This document shows positions 21,125-33,249 of a stretch of 64,000 nucleotides of DNA, one piece after another; position 1 is the first letter of the stretch; each line of letters starts with the position of its first letter. This stretch comes from Hetaerina americana (lineage: Eukaryota; Arthropoda; Insecta; Odonata; Calopterygidae), in assembly GCA_022747635.1 (NCBI GenBank), contig JAKTNV010000670.1, positions 1 through 64,000 on the forward strand. Reading direction: 5' to 3'. The notes below the pieces were generated by a model. The model was not told the DNA's origin. It saw nothing but the letters and a program-made list of their open reading frames with translations, and searched no databases. The position numbers were made by a program, and so were the translations under genes.

Positions 21125-22680
21125 AAATATATGTGGAACAACCAAGTATTTCTTTCTTTTCCGATATGAATCGCTTCCACAAAGTGACGCCTCAGACAAT
21201 TTTATTCGTGTTTTAGTTAGGTACCTTACAGTGCAAAACGTTACGTAGTAAGGGCCAATAAGGAATCTTCCTGGGTTTTACGTTGTTGAAGTGGAGTGGG
21301 TTGAATGTATATGTGTACTATTCCCCCTTCTCCACTGATGACTTCAAGAAAAGAAGATCATGGATATCAAGAATGGAGAAAGAAAAGAGAAGGCTTCTTT
21401 GTTAAAGAAAGAAGTAAGATGATAGCTAAGGTCAAGAGGTTAGGCTAGGCTCTAAGCGGTGCTATACGTGCGTAGTTAGGGTTCATAAGCCTACTCGCCG
21501 TGGGTATATACGCAGTTTTCGTGGAATGTGTTTAATGTATGTTTGTAGTAACCCCTTTTCTTCACAGGTGACTTCAAATAGAGAAGATCATTAATTTAAA
21601 GAATAAAGAAAGAAAGGAAAATACTTTTTGATTAAAGAAAGAAGTGTGAAGATAGCTTTCGGAGCGTGTTTTCGTTAGGCACTCAGTGGTGATAAAGATA
21701 CGTAGTTGGGGCAAATATGGCAACCCGCCGTGGGATTTACGCGGTTTTTGTAGGGATCACTATATGTATATCTGTACTAATTCCCCGTCTCATCAGGCGA
21801 CTTAAAGGAATTAGATTATGTATAACAAAATTGAAGAAAGAAAAGAGAAGACCTAAAGGTTGTAGTAAGAACTGTGAAGATACCTTAGGGCGCGTGTTTT
21901 AGTTAGCCACTAAGCAGTGTAAAACGTTGCGTAGTTAAGGCCCATAAGGCAACCCGCCGTGGGTATATACGCGGTTTTGGTAGGGAATGTTATATGTATA
22001 TGTGTACTAATCCAACCTATCCACAGCTGACTTTAACAAAAGAAGATCATGGATATCAAGAATGAAGAAAGAAAAAGATTTCTTGGTTGAAGAAAAGAAG
22101 TGTGGATAGCTTAGGGCGCGAGTTTCAGTAAGGCACTTAGTGGTGCAAAACAATGCGTAGTAAGGGCCCTTAAGGAAAACCGCCGTAGGTATCTCTGTGG
22201 TTATGGTGGGGAGTGTTGTGTTATGTTCACTAATCCTTCCTCTCTACTGCTGACTTTAACAGAAGATTATAAAGGCTGTCAAGTATGAAGAAAGATAAAT
22301 GCATACTTCATGTTTGAAATAAAAGTGAGAAGATAGCTTAGGGATAGTTTTTAGTTAGGCACCTAGTGGTGCAATACGTTGCGTAGTTGAGGCCAATATG
22401 GTAACTCGCCGTGTGTTTTTACGTGGTTTTGTGGGGAGTGTTATATGTATATCTGTACTAATTCCCCCTCCTGGGCAGGTGACCTCAAGAAAAGAAGATC
22501 TTGGATGTCCGGAAAAAGGAAAAAAATATGACTTCTTGGTTGTAGAAAGAAGTGTAAAGATAGCTTAAAATACGTGTTTTTGTTAGCAACGTAGCGGTGC
22601 AAAACGGTACATGGTGGCGGCCAGTAAGGCCATCCGACGTGGGTTCCTCTGTGGTTTTCGTGAATAGAGTCATATGTATA

Positions 22681-24013
22681 CTACCTTGATCAAAAATTTC
22701 CCGGAATTTATTCAGAAAATTAAAAATACAAGTTTATTCATCTAAATCTATATTGTCCCCTTCAAAGTAATCCCCATCGACTGCAACATACTTATGCCAG
22801 TGCTTGATCCAATCCTCGAAACATTTTTTATATTCGGTTTTCGGTATGTCCATCAGTGTTTCCTGCGATTTTTCCATTACTTCCTCTCGGCTGCTAAAAC
22901 GCGTTCCCCGTAATGGTTTTTTAACTCGATTGAACAGAAAGGAGGCAATGGGAGCCAAATCAGGTGAATTCGATGGCTGTTGGATGGTATTTGTTTCATT
23001 TTTCGTCAAAAAATTACGAATAATGATAGCACTGTGCGACGGTGCGTTATCATGGTGCAAAATCCACGAGTTTTCTGCCCACATTTCTGGTCTATTTCGG
23101 CGAATTGCTTCACGCAAACGTCTCATAACGCCCAAATAATACCCTTTGTTTACTGTCTGGCCTTCTGGCAAAAATTCACGATGCACCACACCATTGTAAT
23201 CCATGATAACCGTCAGCATTTCCTTCTTTTTTGACTGAAAACGACGTGGTTTTTTTGGTCTCGGCTCATTTGGTGAACGCCATTCACTTGCCTGATGTCT
23301 GGATTGAGTGTCGTACTCATAAACCCACGTCTCGTCTCCAGTAATGATCCTTTTGATGAATGCGGGATCGGATTCAGCCTCACAAATCATGTCTTTTGCG
23401 ACATCAACACGGTCTCTTTTTTGCATGAAATTGAGGTCTTTTGACACCAACTTTGCTGCTACACGACGGAAACCCAAATCATTAACCACAATGTCTTGGG
23501 CGGATCCATAGGCAATGTTCAAATCCTCCGCTATTTCTCTGATGGTTAATTTGCGGTTATTGACCAACATTTCTTTTACTTTATCAATTTTTTCACCGAC
23601 TTTCGATGTCGATGGTCTGCCACTACGTTCATCATCTTCGATTGACTCACGACCACTTCTGATCCGCTCGTGCCACTGGTAAACGACCGTTTTTTTTTAG
23701 AGAATCTTTGCCGAAACACTTTTCCAACATTTGCAACGTCATTGCGCCACTAAATCTGTATTTTACGCAAAATTTAATACAAGTTCGTTGTTGCAAATTT
23801 AAATCCATTTCTGCAATTGTAAAAAATCGCCAACACACACAGAGTTAGATGTACTCTTGGCTACGTAACTTTTGCAAATGTCAAGTTATGACACTAAGAT
23901 TTAAAAAGAATATTTTTAACAGATGTACCGATTTAACAAAAAAAACAGAACTCAAATCGGAACGATGGGAGCGCCTAACGGTGGTTATTCCGGGAACTTT
24001 TTGTTCAATGTAG
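22681..24013 (-). mobile_element. mariner copy M5 in satellite monomer F
   Basis: A 1333-bp HOR-borne copy at the same F position. Its right inverted end has one mismatch (CAATGTAG instead of CAAGGTAG) before the TA. It is somewhat more diverged than M1-M4, consistent with its unit lying nearer the older part of the array. Confidence 0.92.
22734..23808 (-). pseudogene. mariner transposase M5, frameshifted, catalytically dead
   Basis: ATG at MDLNLQQRTC. The frame breaks after DSLKK because the T run near 23690-23698 has nine T instead of eight, and a second change nearby gives RADQ. The catalytic half is open from MLVNNRKLTIREIAEDLN to the normal C-terminus. First Asp in ITGDETWVYEYD (Trp kept) and second Asp in HHDNAPSHS, both in family-typical form. 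The third position is Ala (SPDLAPIASFLF). M5 therefore keeps ancestral residues (APSH, Trp) that M1, M3 and M4 have lost, but shares the loss of the third Asp. Confidence 0.88.
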
Positions 24014-24273
24014 TAAAAGCACTATTCCCCCTCTCAACAGGTGACTTCAACAAAAAAGACCATGGATGTCAAGGATAAAGAAAGGTAGGAGAAGACTTCT
24101 TGGTTGAAAAAAGAAATGTTAAGTTATTTTAGGGAACGTTCTTTTTAGCAAGGTACCTTGTCGTGCAAAACGTTGCGTAGTTAAGGCCAATGAGGCAAAC
24201 CGCCGTTGGTTTTAACGATTTTTTTTTACGAAGTGATTTATGTTTATGTGTAGTTAAACCCTCTCTCAACAGC

Positions 24274-25424
24274 TGACTGCAACAAAAGTAGATCATTGAT
24301 GTGGAGGATAAAGAAAGATAAGAAATGACTTCTTGGTTGAAAAAAATGTGTGAAGATAGCTTAGGGCGCCTTTTTTTGCAAACCACCTAGTGGTGAATAT
24401 TTATGCGAAGTAAGCGCCAATATGGTAACCCGCCGTGGGTTTTTACGCGGTTTTTTGGTTAAGGTTTTTTGTATATCTGTACTAATACCTCCTCTCCGCA
24501 GGTGACTTCATGAAGAGAAGATCAATGAAGTCAACAATGGAGAAAGAAATAAGATACTTTTTCTTTGAAGAAAGGAGTGTGAATTAAGCTTAGTGCGCGT
24601 GTTTAAGTTAGGCACATAGCGGTGCAAAACGTTGCGCAGTAAGGGCTCATAAGACTACAAGTCGCGGGTTGTAACGCGGTTATGGTAAAGAGTGTTATAT
24701 ATATATATGATTAAATCCCCAATCTCCACAGGTGACTTCCGGAACAGAAGATCATTGATGACAAGAGTGACGAAAGAAAAAGAAGATTTCTTGATTGAAA
24801 AAAGAATTGTGAATATATATTAAGGCGCGTGTTTTAAATTGGAATTTGGCGGTGCAAAACATGACGTAGTAGGGGTGAATAAGGAAACCCAACGTGGGTA
24901 TCTGTGTGGTTTTGGTGGGAGGTATTATATTCATATTTGCATTATTCTTCCTTCTCTAAAGCTGACTTAAACATATGATTATCATGGATGTTAAGGATGA
25001 AAAAAAATAACAGAAGACTTCTTAGTGGAAAAAAGTAGTGTGAAGAAAGCTTAAGGCGCGTTATTAAATAGGCACCTAGTGGTGCAAAGCGTTGAATAGT
25101 TAATGCAAATAAGGCAAACCATGAATAACATTTACGAGGTTTTTTTTGGGGAATGTTATATGTTTATTTGTACTTATCCCATCTCTCAACAAGTGACTGC
25201 AACAAAAGAACATCGTGGATGTCAAGGATTAAGAAAGATAAGAGAAGACTATTTGGTGGAAAAGAGAAGTTTGAAGATAGCTTAGGGAACGTTTTTTTTA
25301 GCAAGGTACTTAGACGTGCAAAACGTGGCGTAGTTAGGGCCAATGAGGCAAACTGCCGTTGGTTTTAACGATTTTTTGTTACGAAATGATTTTTGTTTAT
25401 GTGTACTTATACCCCCTCTCAACT
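24274..25424 (+). repeat. five-monomer segmental duplication inside HOR unit 5
   Basis: Monomers H-I-J-K-L occur here and again at 25425-26572. The joint is inside the last monomer: near 25280 the sequence leaves type L (AGAGAAGTTTGAAGATAG) and continues as type G (GGGAACGTTTTTTTTAGC). It is out of the normal A-N order, as produced by unequal crossing over between misaligned HOR units. Confidence 0.82.
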
Positions 25425-28376
25425 GGTGACTACAACAAAAGTAGATCATTGTGTCAAGAATCAAGAAAGAGAAGAAAAGACACCTTGGTTGAAAAAAGAT
25501 GTGTGAAGATAACTTAGGGCGCCTTTTTTTACAAAGCGCCTAGTGGTGCAACCCGTTGCTTAGTTAGGGCCAAAACGGTAACCCGCCGTGGGTTTTTACG
25601 CGGTTTTTTTGGGAGGGCTTTTTTATATCTGTAATAATACCTCCTCTCCGCAGGTGACTTCATGAAGAGAAGTTCATTGAAGTCAAGAATGGAGATAGAA
25701 AAGCGATACTTTTTCTTTGAAGAAAGGAGTGCGAATTAAGCTTAGTGCGCGTGTTAAAGTTAGGCACTTAGCGGTGCAAAACGTTGCGCAGTAAGGGCTC
25801 ATAAGGCTACAAGCCACGGGTTGTAACGCGGTTATGGTAAAGAGTGTTTTATATATATGTGATTAAATCCCCACTCTCCACAGGTGATTTCCAGAACAGA
25901 AGATCATTGTTGACAAGAGTGAAGAAAGAAAAGGAAGATTTCTTGAATGAAAAAAGAAGTGTGAATATATATTAAGGCGCGTGTTTTAAATTGGAATTAA
26001 GCGGTGCAAAACATTACGTAGTAAGGGCCTATAAGGAAAACCACCGTGGGTATCTGCGTGGTTTTGGTGGGAAATTTTATATTCATATTTGCATTAATCA
26101 TTCCTCTCTAAAGCGGACTTAAACAAAAGATTATCAATATTGTTAAGGATGAAGAAAAATAACAAAAGACTTCTTGGTGGAAAAAAGAATGTGAAGATAG
26201 CTTAGTGCGCGTTATTAAATAGGCACCTTGTGGTGCATATCGTTTAATAGTTAATGCATATAATGCAAACCGCGAAAGAATTTTACGAAGTTTTTTGTGG
26301 CAGTGTTATATGTTTATGTGTACTTATTCCATCTCTCAATAGGTGACTACAACAAAAGAAGATCATGGATGACAAGAAATAAGAAAGATAAGAGAAGACT
26401 TTTTGGCGAAAAAAAAAGTTTGAAGATAATTTAGGGCGCGTTTTTTTAGCTAGGCGCATAGTGGTTCAAAACGTTGCATAAAGAGGGACCAAAAGGAGAC
26501 CAGTAGTGCGTTTTACGCGGCTTTGGTGAGGAGTTTATATGTATATGTTTACTTATCCCACCTCTCCAGAGTTGACTTCAAGAAAAGAAGATAATATATG
26601 TCAAGAAAGAAGAAAGAAAAGAGATGACTTCTTGGTTGAAGAAAGTAGTGTAAACATAGCTTACGGCGCGTGTTTTAGTTAGGCGCCTAATGTTAAAGAA
26701 CGTTTCGTAGGTTAGGCAAATAAGGAAACGCTCCGTGGGTTTTTACGTAGTTTTTGTGTGGAATATTATATGTATATCAGTATTAATCCAACCTCCCAAA
26801 AGGTGACTTACAGGAAAGTAGGTCATAAATGTCAATAATGAAGAAGGAAAGGAAAAGACTTCAAAGTTGAAGAAAGGAATGTGAAGAAAGCTAAGGAAGC
26901 GTGTTTTAGTTAGGCACCTTACGGTGCAAAACGTTACGTAGTAAGGGCCCATAAGGAATCTTCCGGGGGTTTTACGTTGTTGTGGTGGAGAGGGATGTAT
27001 GTATATGTGTGCTATTCCCCCTTCTCCATTGGTGACTTCAATAAAAGAAGATCATGGATATCAAGAATGGAGAAAAAAAAGAGAAGGCTTCTTTGTTAAA
27101 GAAAGAAGTAAGAGGATAGCTAAGGTTAAGAGGTTAGGCTAGGCTCTAAGCGGTGCTATACGTTGGGTAGTTAGGGTTCATAAGGCTACTCGCCGTGGGT
27201 ATATACGCAGTTTTGGGATAGAGTATTTAATGTATTTTTGTAGTTACCCCTTTTCTTCACAGGTGACTTCAAATAAAGAAGATCATGGATTTAAAGAATA
27301 AAGAAAGAAAGGAAAATACTTTTTGATTAAAGAAAGAAGTGTGAAGATAGCTTTCGGAGCGTGTTTATGTTAGACACTCAGTGGTGAAAAAGATACGTAG
27401 TTGGGGCAAATATGGCAACCCGCCGTGGGATTTACGCGGTGTTTGTTGGGATCATTATATGTATATCTGTACTAATTCCCCGTCTCATCAGGCGACTTAA
27501 AGGAATTAGATTATGTTTAACAAAATTGAAGAAAGAAAAGAGAAGACCTAAAGGTTGTAGTAAGAACTGTGAAGATACCTTAGGGCGCGTGTTTTAGTTA
27601 GCCACTAAGCAGTGTAAAACGTTGCGTAGTTAAGGCCCATAAGGCAACCCGCCGTGGGTATATACGCGGTTTTGGTAGGGAATGTTATATGTATATGTGT
27701 ACTAATCCAACCTATCCACAGCTGACTTCAACAAAAGAAGATCATGGATATCAAGAATGAAGAAAGAAAAAGATTTCTTGGTTGAAGAAAAGAAGTGTGG
27801 ATAGCTTAGGGCGCGAGTTTCAGTAAGGCACTTAGTGGTGCAAAACAATGCGTAGTAGGGGCCCTTAAGGAAAACCGCAGTAGGTATCTCTGTGGTTATG
27901 GTGGGGAGTGTTGTGTTATGTTCACTAATCCTTCCTCTCTACTGCTTACTTTAACAGAAGATTATAAAGGCTGTCAAGTATGAAGAAAGATAAATGCATA
28001 CTTCATGTTTGAAATAAAAGTGAGAAGATAGCTTAGGGATAGTTTTTAGTTAGGCACCTAGTGGTGCAATACGTTGCGTAGTTGAGGCCAATATGCTAAC
28101 TCGCCGTGTGTTTTTACGTGGTTTTTGTGGGGAGTGTTATATGTATATCTGTACTAATTCCCCCTCCTGGGCAGGTGACCTCAAGAAAAGAAGATCTTGG
28201 ATGTCCGGAAAAAGGAAAAAAATATGACTTCTTGGTTGTAGAAAGAAGTGTAAAGATAGCTTAAAATACGTGTTTTTGTTAGCAACGTAGCGGTGCAAAA
28301 CGGTACATGGTGGCGGCCAGTAAGGCCATCCGACGTGGGTTCCTCTGTGGTTTTCGTGAATAGAGTCATATGTATA

Positions 28377-29709
28377 CTACCTTGATCAAAAATTTCCCGG
28401 AATTTATTCAGAAAATTAAAAATACAAGTTTATTCATCTAAATCTATATTGTCCCCTTCAAAGTAATCCCCACCGACTGCAACACACTTATACCAGCGCT
28501 TGATCCAATCCTCGAAACATTTTTTATATTCGGTTTTCGGTATGTCCATCAGTGTTTCCTGCGATTTTTCCATTACTTCCTCTCGGCTGCTAAAACGCGT
28601 TCCCCTTAATGGTTTTTTAACTCGATTGAACAGAAAGGAGGCACAGGGAGCCAAATCAGGTGAATTCGGTGGCTGTTGAATGGTATTTGTTTCATTTTTC
28701 GTCAAAAAATTACGAATAATGATAGCACTGTGCGACGGTGCGTTATCATGGTGCAAAATCCACGAGTTTTCTGCCCACATTTCTGGTCTATTTCGGCGAA
28801 TTGCTTCACGCAAACGTCTCATAACGCCCAAATAATACTCTTTGTTTATTGTCTGGCCTTCTGGCAAAAATTCACGATGCACTACACCGTTGTAATCCAT
28901 GAAAACCGTCAGCATTGCCTTCTTTTTTGACTGAAAACGACGTGGGTTTTTTGGTCTCGGCTCATTTGGTGAACGCTATTCACTTGCCTGATGTCTGGAT
29001 TGCGTGTCGTACTCATAAACCCACGTCTCGTCTCCAGTAATGATCCTTTTGATGAATGTGGGATCGGATTCAGCCTCGCAAATCATGTCTTTTGCGACGT
29101 CAACACGGTCTCTTTTTTGCATGAAATTGAGGTCTTTTGACACCAACTTTGCTGCTACACGACGGAAACCCAAATCATTAACCACAATGTCTTGGGCGGA
29201 TCCATAGGCAATGTTCAAGTCCTCCGCTTTTTCTCTGATGGTTAATTTGCGGTTATTGACCAACATTTCTTTTACTTTATCAATTTTTTCACCGACTTTC
29301 GATGTCGATGGTCTGCCACTGCGTTCATCATCTTCGATTGACTCACGACCACTTCTGACCCACTCGTGCCACTGGTAAACGACCGTTTTTTTTTTAGAGA
29401 ATCGTTGCCGAAACACTTTTCGAACATTTGCAACGTCCGTGCCCCACTAAATCTGTTTTTTACGCAAAATTTAATACAAGTTCGTTGTTGCAAATTTAAA
29501 TCCATTTCTGCAATTGTAAAAAATCGCCAACACACACAGAGATAGATGTACTCTTGGCTACGTAACTTTTGCAAATGTCAAGTTATACCCTAAGATTTAA
29601 AGGGAATATGATAAACAGATGTACCGATTTAACAAAAAAAACAGAACTCAAATCTGAATGATGGGAGCGCCACACGGTGGTTATTCCGGGAACTTTTTGT
29701 TCAAGGTAG
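28377..29709 (-). mobile_element. mariner copy M6 in satellite monomer F
   Basis: A 1333-bp HOR-borne copy with the standard inverted ends and TA borders at the same F position as M1-M5. Confidence 0.93.
28430..29505 (-). pseudogene. mariner transposase M6, frameshift plus nonsense, catalytically dead
   Basis: ATG at MDLNLQQRTC. The T run near 29386-29395 has ten T, breaking the frame after DSLKK. The central part (VVYQWHEWVRSG to ASE) is open and ends at TAG (28976), exactly the Trp codon where M2 has TGA, so the two stops arose by different base changes. The catalytic end is open afterwards. First and second Asp motifs are typical (GDETWVYEYD, HHDNAPSHS); the third Asp is Ala (SPDLAPCASFLF). 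Confidence 0.88.
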
Positions 29710-31499
29710 TAAAAGCACTATTCCCCCTCTCAACAGGTGACTTCAACAAAAAAGACCATGGATGTCAAGGATAAAGAAAGGTAGGAGAAGACTTCTTGGT
29801 TGAAAAAAGAAATGTTAAGTTAGCTTAGGGAACGTTTTTTTTAGCAAGGTACCTTGTCGTGCAAAACGTTGCGTAGTTAAGGCCAATGAGGAAAACCGCC
29901 GTTGGTTTTAACGATTTTTTTTACGAAGTGATTTATGTTTATGTGTAGTTAAACCCTCTCTCAACAGCTGACTGCAACAAAAGTAGATCATTGATGTCGA
30001 GGATAAAGAAAGATAAGAAATGACTTCTTGGTTGAAAAAAGATGTGTGAAGATAGCTTAGGGCGCCTTTTTTTGCAAACCACCTAGTGGTAAATATTTAT
30101 GCGAAGTTAGCGCCAATATGGTAACCCGCCGTGGGTTTTTACGCGGTTTTTTGGTGAAGGTTTTTTGTATATCTGTACTAATACCTCCTCTCCGCAGGTG
30201 ACTTCATGAAGAGAAGATCATTGAAGTCAACAATGGAGAAAGAAATAAGATACTTTTTCTTTGAAGAAAGGAGTGTGAATTAAGCTTAGTGCGCGTGTTT
30301 AAGTTAGGCACTTAGCGGTGCAAAACGTTGCGCAGTAAGGGCTCATAAGACTACAAGTCGCGGGTTGTAACGCGGTTATGGTAAAGAGTGTTATATATAT
30401 ATATGATTAAATCCCCAATCTCCACAGGTGACTTCCGGAACAGAAGATCATTGATGACAAGAGTGACGAAAGAAAAAGAAGATTTCTTGATTGAAAAAAG
30501 AATTGTGAATATATATTAAGGCGCGTGTTTTAAATTGGAATTTGGCGGTGCAAAACATTACGTAGTAGGGGTCCATAAGGAAACCCACCGTGGGTATCTG
30601 TGTGGTTTTGGTGGGAGGTATTATATTCATATTTGCATTATTCTTCCTTCTCTAAAGCTGACTTAAACATATGATTATAATGGATGTTAAGGATGAAAAA
30701 AAATAACAGAAGACTTCTTAGTGGAAAAAAGTAGTGTGAAGAAAGCTTAAGGCGCTTTATTAAATAGGCACCTAGTGGTGCAAAGCGTTGAATAGTTAAT
30801 GCAAATAAGGCAAACCGCGAATAACATTTACGAGGTTTTTTTGGGGAATGTTATGTGTTTACTTGTACTTATCCCATCTCTCAACAAGTGACTGCAACAA
30901 AAGAACATCATGGATGTCAAGGATTAAGAAAGATAAGAGAAGATTATTTGGTGGAAAAGAGAAGTTTGAAGATAGTTTAGGGCGCGTTGTTTTAGCTAGG
31001 CACATAGTGGTGCAAAACGTTGTATATTGAGGGACCAAAAGGAGACCAGTAGTCGGTTTTACGCGGATTTGGTGAGGAGTTTATATGTATATGTTTACTT
31101 ATCCCACCTCTCCTGAGTTGACTTCAAGAAAGAAAGATAATATATTTCTAGAAAGAAGATAGAAAAGAGAAGACTTCTTGGTTGAAGAAAGTAGTGTAAA
31201 CATAGCTTACGGCGCGTGTGTTAGTTAGGCGCCTAATGTTAAAGAACGTTTCGTAGGTTAGGCAAATAAGGAAACGCGCCGTGAGTTTTTACGTAGTTTT
31301 TGTGTGGAATATTATATGTATATCATTACTATTCAAACCTTCCCAAAGGTGACTTACAGGAAAGTAGGTCATGAATGTCAATAATGAAGAAGGTAAGGAA
31401 AAGACTTCATGGTTGAAGAAAGGAATGTGAAGAAAGCTAAGGAAGCGTGTTTTAGTTATCGGAAAAGAAAGAAATACTTGGTTTTTCCACATATATTTT

Positions 31500-31555
31500 T
31501 TTATTAACACGACCTAGGTTTCGACTTACAAAGTCATCATCAGGTATAGAACAGA
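31500..31555 (-). ncRNA. hammerhead-ribozyme-like motif in the PLE2 left tail
   Basis: Minus-strand copy of the motif described at 21070-21124: CTGATGA (31537-31543 on the minus strand), extra T, GACTT/AAGTC stem, GAA, ACC/GGT helix and C17 at 31511. All core bases are intact. With the right-tail copy it forms an inverted pair about 1.75 kb apart. Confidence 0.66.
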
Positions 31556-31567
31556 AGACACAGGGCT

Positions 31568-32518
31568 TTATATAGTGGATAGAGAACTGGAGAGGGGAGG
31601 TGTTTGAGAAGAGGGAGGAGGGGAAAGAGAAAGGGAAATGGTGTGTAAGTTTGGGGGGAAGGGTAGAAGACGGTTGTGTATGGCGTCGGGGTGGGAGATT
31701 ACGGTTGGGTATTGCTTCAGGGGGGGAGAGGGGCTGAGGAACAGAGGGAGGTCCAGGAGGGGGGAACGGGAGGAATAAGTTAGGTCATTAACTAGAATAC
31801 CCTTAAGGTGACTATTCTTCGAAATTTCCAACCGTTCCAAGGCATCTAATCTTAAGCCTTTTTTCTCTACATGCAGAATTTTGGGGACAAAGTCACTGGA
31901 GTGGTTGTTTTCTATAAGGTGCTGGGCAAAATTGGATGACATATTTCCGTTTTTAAAACAAGCGTAATGTTCCTTGACACGATCACTGAATTTCCTCCCG
32001 GTTTGTCCAAAGTAGAAGGCAGAGCACTCACAACACAATTGATAAACTCCACTCCTTTCCAATGCGGGAATTTTGTCCTTGCAGTTTGATAAAAGGTTCC
32101 CTAAGTTGGCTCTATTATAGAAGGCAGGTTTAATATTGTTTCCTGCAAGGGATCTGGTGACTTTACGGGAAATATTCCCCAGAAAGAGAGTTCTTCTCCA
32201 CTTCGAAACGTCTTCCTTGGGGATGGATCCGAATATTGATTTGGAGGCTATTTTCTCTAGTTTTTTCCGATACAATTTATCGACTAATTGGGAGCAGAAA
32301 CCGTTGTTTTCAGCTATTGTTTTAATGATTTTAAGTTCGTTTTGGGTATTTTGTGGCGATAGAGGGATGTTAGTCAGACGGTGGACCATAGAGTTGAAGG
32401 CCGCTAATTTTTGTGGGAAATGATGTTTTGACGTAGAATGAATGATATGATCCGTACAAGTGTCTTTCCGGAAAATGGAGAAGTCCAGCTGCCGATTATT
32501 TTTAGTGATAGACTATTA
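31568..32518 (-). pseudogene. PLE2 left arm: RT end, GIY-YIG domain and Pro/Ser-rich tail
   Basis: This arm is open from the palindrome centre to a stop at 31568. It encodes RT-end motifs (FRKDTCTDH, KLAAFNSMVHRL), LVDKLYRKKLEKI, the GIY-YIG domain and a C-terminal tail rich in Pro and Ser (PLFLSPSPP, LSLSPPPSSQTPPLS). GVY is intact but YIG reads YFG (SAFYFGQTGRK), so the second signature is altered at Ile only. The N-terminal RT core is missing by 5' truncation and no authentic start codon is expected inside the fragment. Confidence 0.86.
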
Positions 32519-33235
32519 GTCGATAACTTGTATCGGAAAAAACTAGAGAAAATAGCCGTCAAATCAATATTCGGATCCATCCCCAAGGAAGACGTTTCGA
32601 AGTGGAGAAGAATTCTCTTTCTGGGGAATATTTCCCGTAAAGTCACCAGATCCCTTGCAGGAAACAATATTAAACCTGCCTTCTATAATAGAGCCAACTT
32701 AGGGAACCTTTCATCAAACTGCAAGGACAAAATTCCCGCATTGGAAAGGAGTGGAGTTTATCAATTGTGTTGTGAGTGCTCTGCCTTCTACATTGGACAA
32801 ACCGGGAGGAAATTTAGTGATCGTGTCAAGGAACATTACGCTTGTTTTAAAAACGGAAATATGTCATCCAATTTTGCCCAGAACCTTATAGAAAACAACC
32901 ACTCCAGTGACTTTGTCCCCAAAATTCTGCATGTAGAGAAAAAAGGCTTAAGATTAGATGCCTTGGAACGGTTGGAAATTTCGAAGAATAGTCACCTTAA
33001 GGGTATTCTAGTTAATGACCTAACTTATTCCTCCCGTTCCCCCCTCCTTGACCTCCCTCTGTTCCTCAGCCCCTCTCCCCCCCTGAAGCAGTACCCAACC
33101 GTAATCTCCCACCCCGACGCCATACACAACCGTCTTCTCCCCCTCCCCCCAAACTTACACACCATTTCCCTTTCTCTTTCCCCTCCTCCCTCTTCTCAAA
33201 CACCTCTCCTCTCCAGTTCTCTATCCACTTTATAA
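32519..33235 (+). pseudogene. PLE2 right arm: GIY-YIG domain intact with full C-terminal tail
   Basis: The best-preserved Penelope-like reading frame in the window. LVDNLYRKKLEKI, VSKWRRILFLGNISRKVTRS, then GVYQLCCECSAFYIGQTGRK with both Tyr signatures, Arg in FSDRVKEHY, Glu in LDALERLEIS, and the Pro/Ser-rich tail to a stop at 33233-33235. An upstream ATG at 32438 lies in the antisense of the left arm and is artificial. Cys residues in QLCCECSAF fit the Cys-rich stretch near the GIY-YIG core of Penelope-like elements. Missing: the RT fingers and palm. A 5'-truncated, non-autonomous remnant. Confidence 0.87.
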
Positions 33236-33249
33236 AGCCCTGTGTATTC

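Larger units (their letters stand above)
18233..21206. mobile_element. Penelope-like insertion PLE1: head-to-head palindrome with an internal duplication
   Basis: Flanked by the 13-bp direct repeat CGTGTTTTAGTTA (18220-18232 and 21207-21219). Left arm (18233-19287) is a minus-strand 5'-truncated Penelope-like copy; right arm (20317-21206) is a plus-strand copy; both have their 3' ends outward. Unlike PLE2, the palindrome centre occurs twice (19287/19288 and 20316/20317). The segment 19077-19370 is repeated at about 20106-20399, and 735 bp of other DNA lies between. Both arms encode the end of the RT region plus a GIY-YIG endonuclease domain. The right tail extends about 40 bp (21167-21206) beyond what the left tail has. 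Confidence 0.88.
21207..26851 (+). repeat. HOR unit 5, enlarged to 19 monomers, with mariner M5
   Basis: The unit begins after PLE1 in monomer N/A and runs A to F (interrupted by M5), then G (about 24044), H 24274, I 24504, J 24733, K 24962, L 25192, then again H 25425, I 25656, J 25885, K 26112, L 26343, M 26573, N 26804. The extra five monomers (1151 bp) explain why the next equivalent position is 5695 bp away instead of 4543. The first I-L set matches the haplotype of units 4 and 6, the second that of units 1-3. The joint is within monomer L/G near 25280. Confidence 0.88.
26852..31397 (+). repeat. HOR unit 6 (14 monomers plus mariner M6)
   Basis: A 4546-bp unit with the standard order. 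Monomers G-M after the mariner carry the same haplotype as unit 4. As in unit 4, the following N monomer is interrupted by a Penelope-like insertion, so units 4 and 6 with their Penelope insertions look like copies of one ancestral block. Confidence 0.9.
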
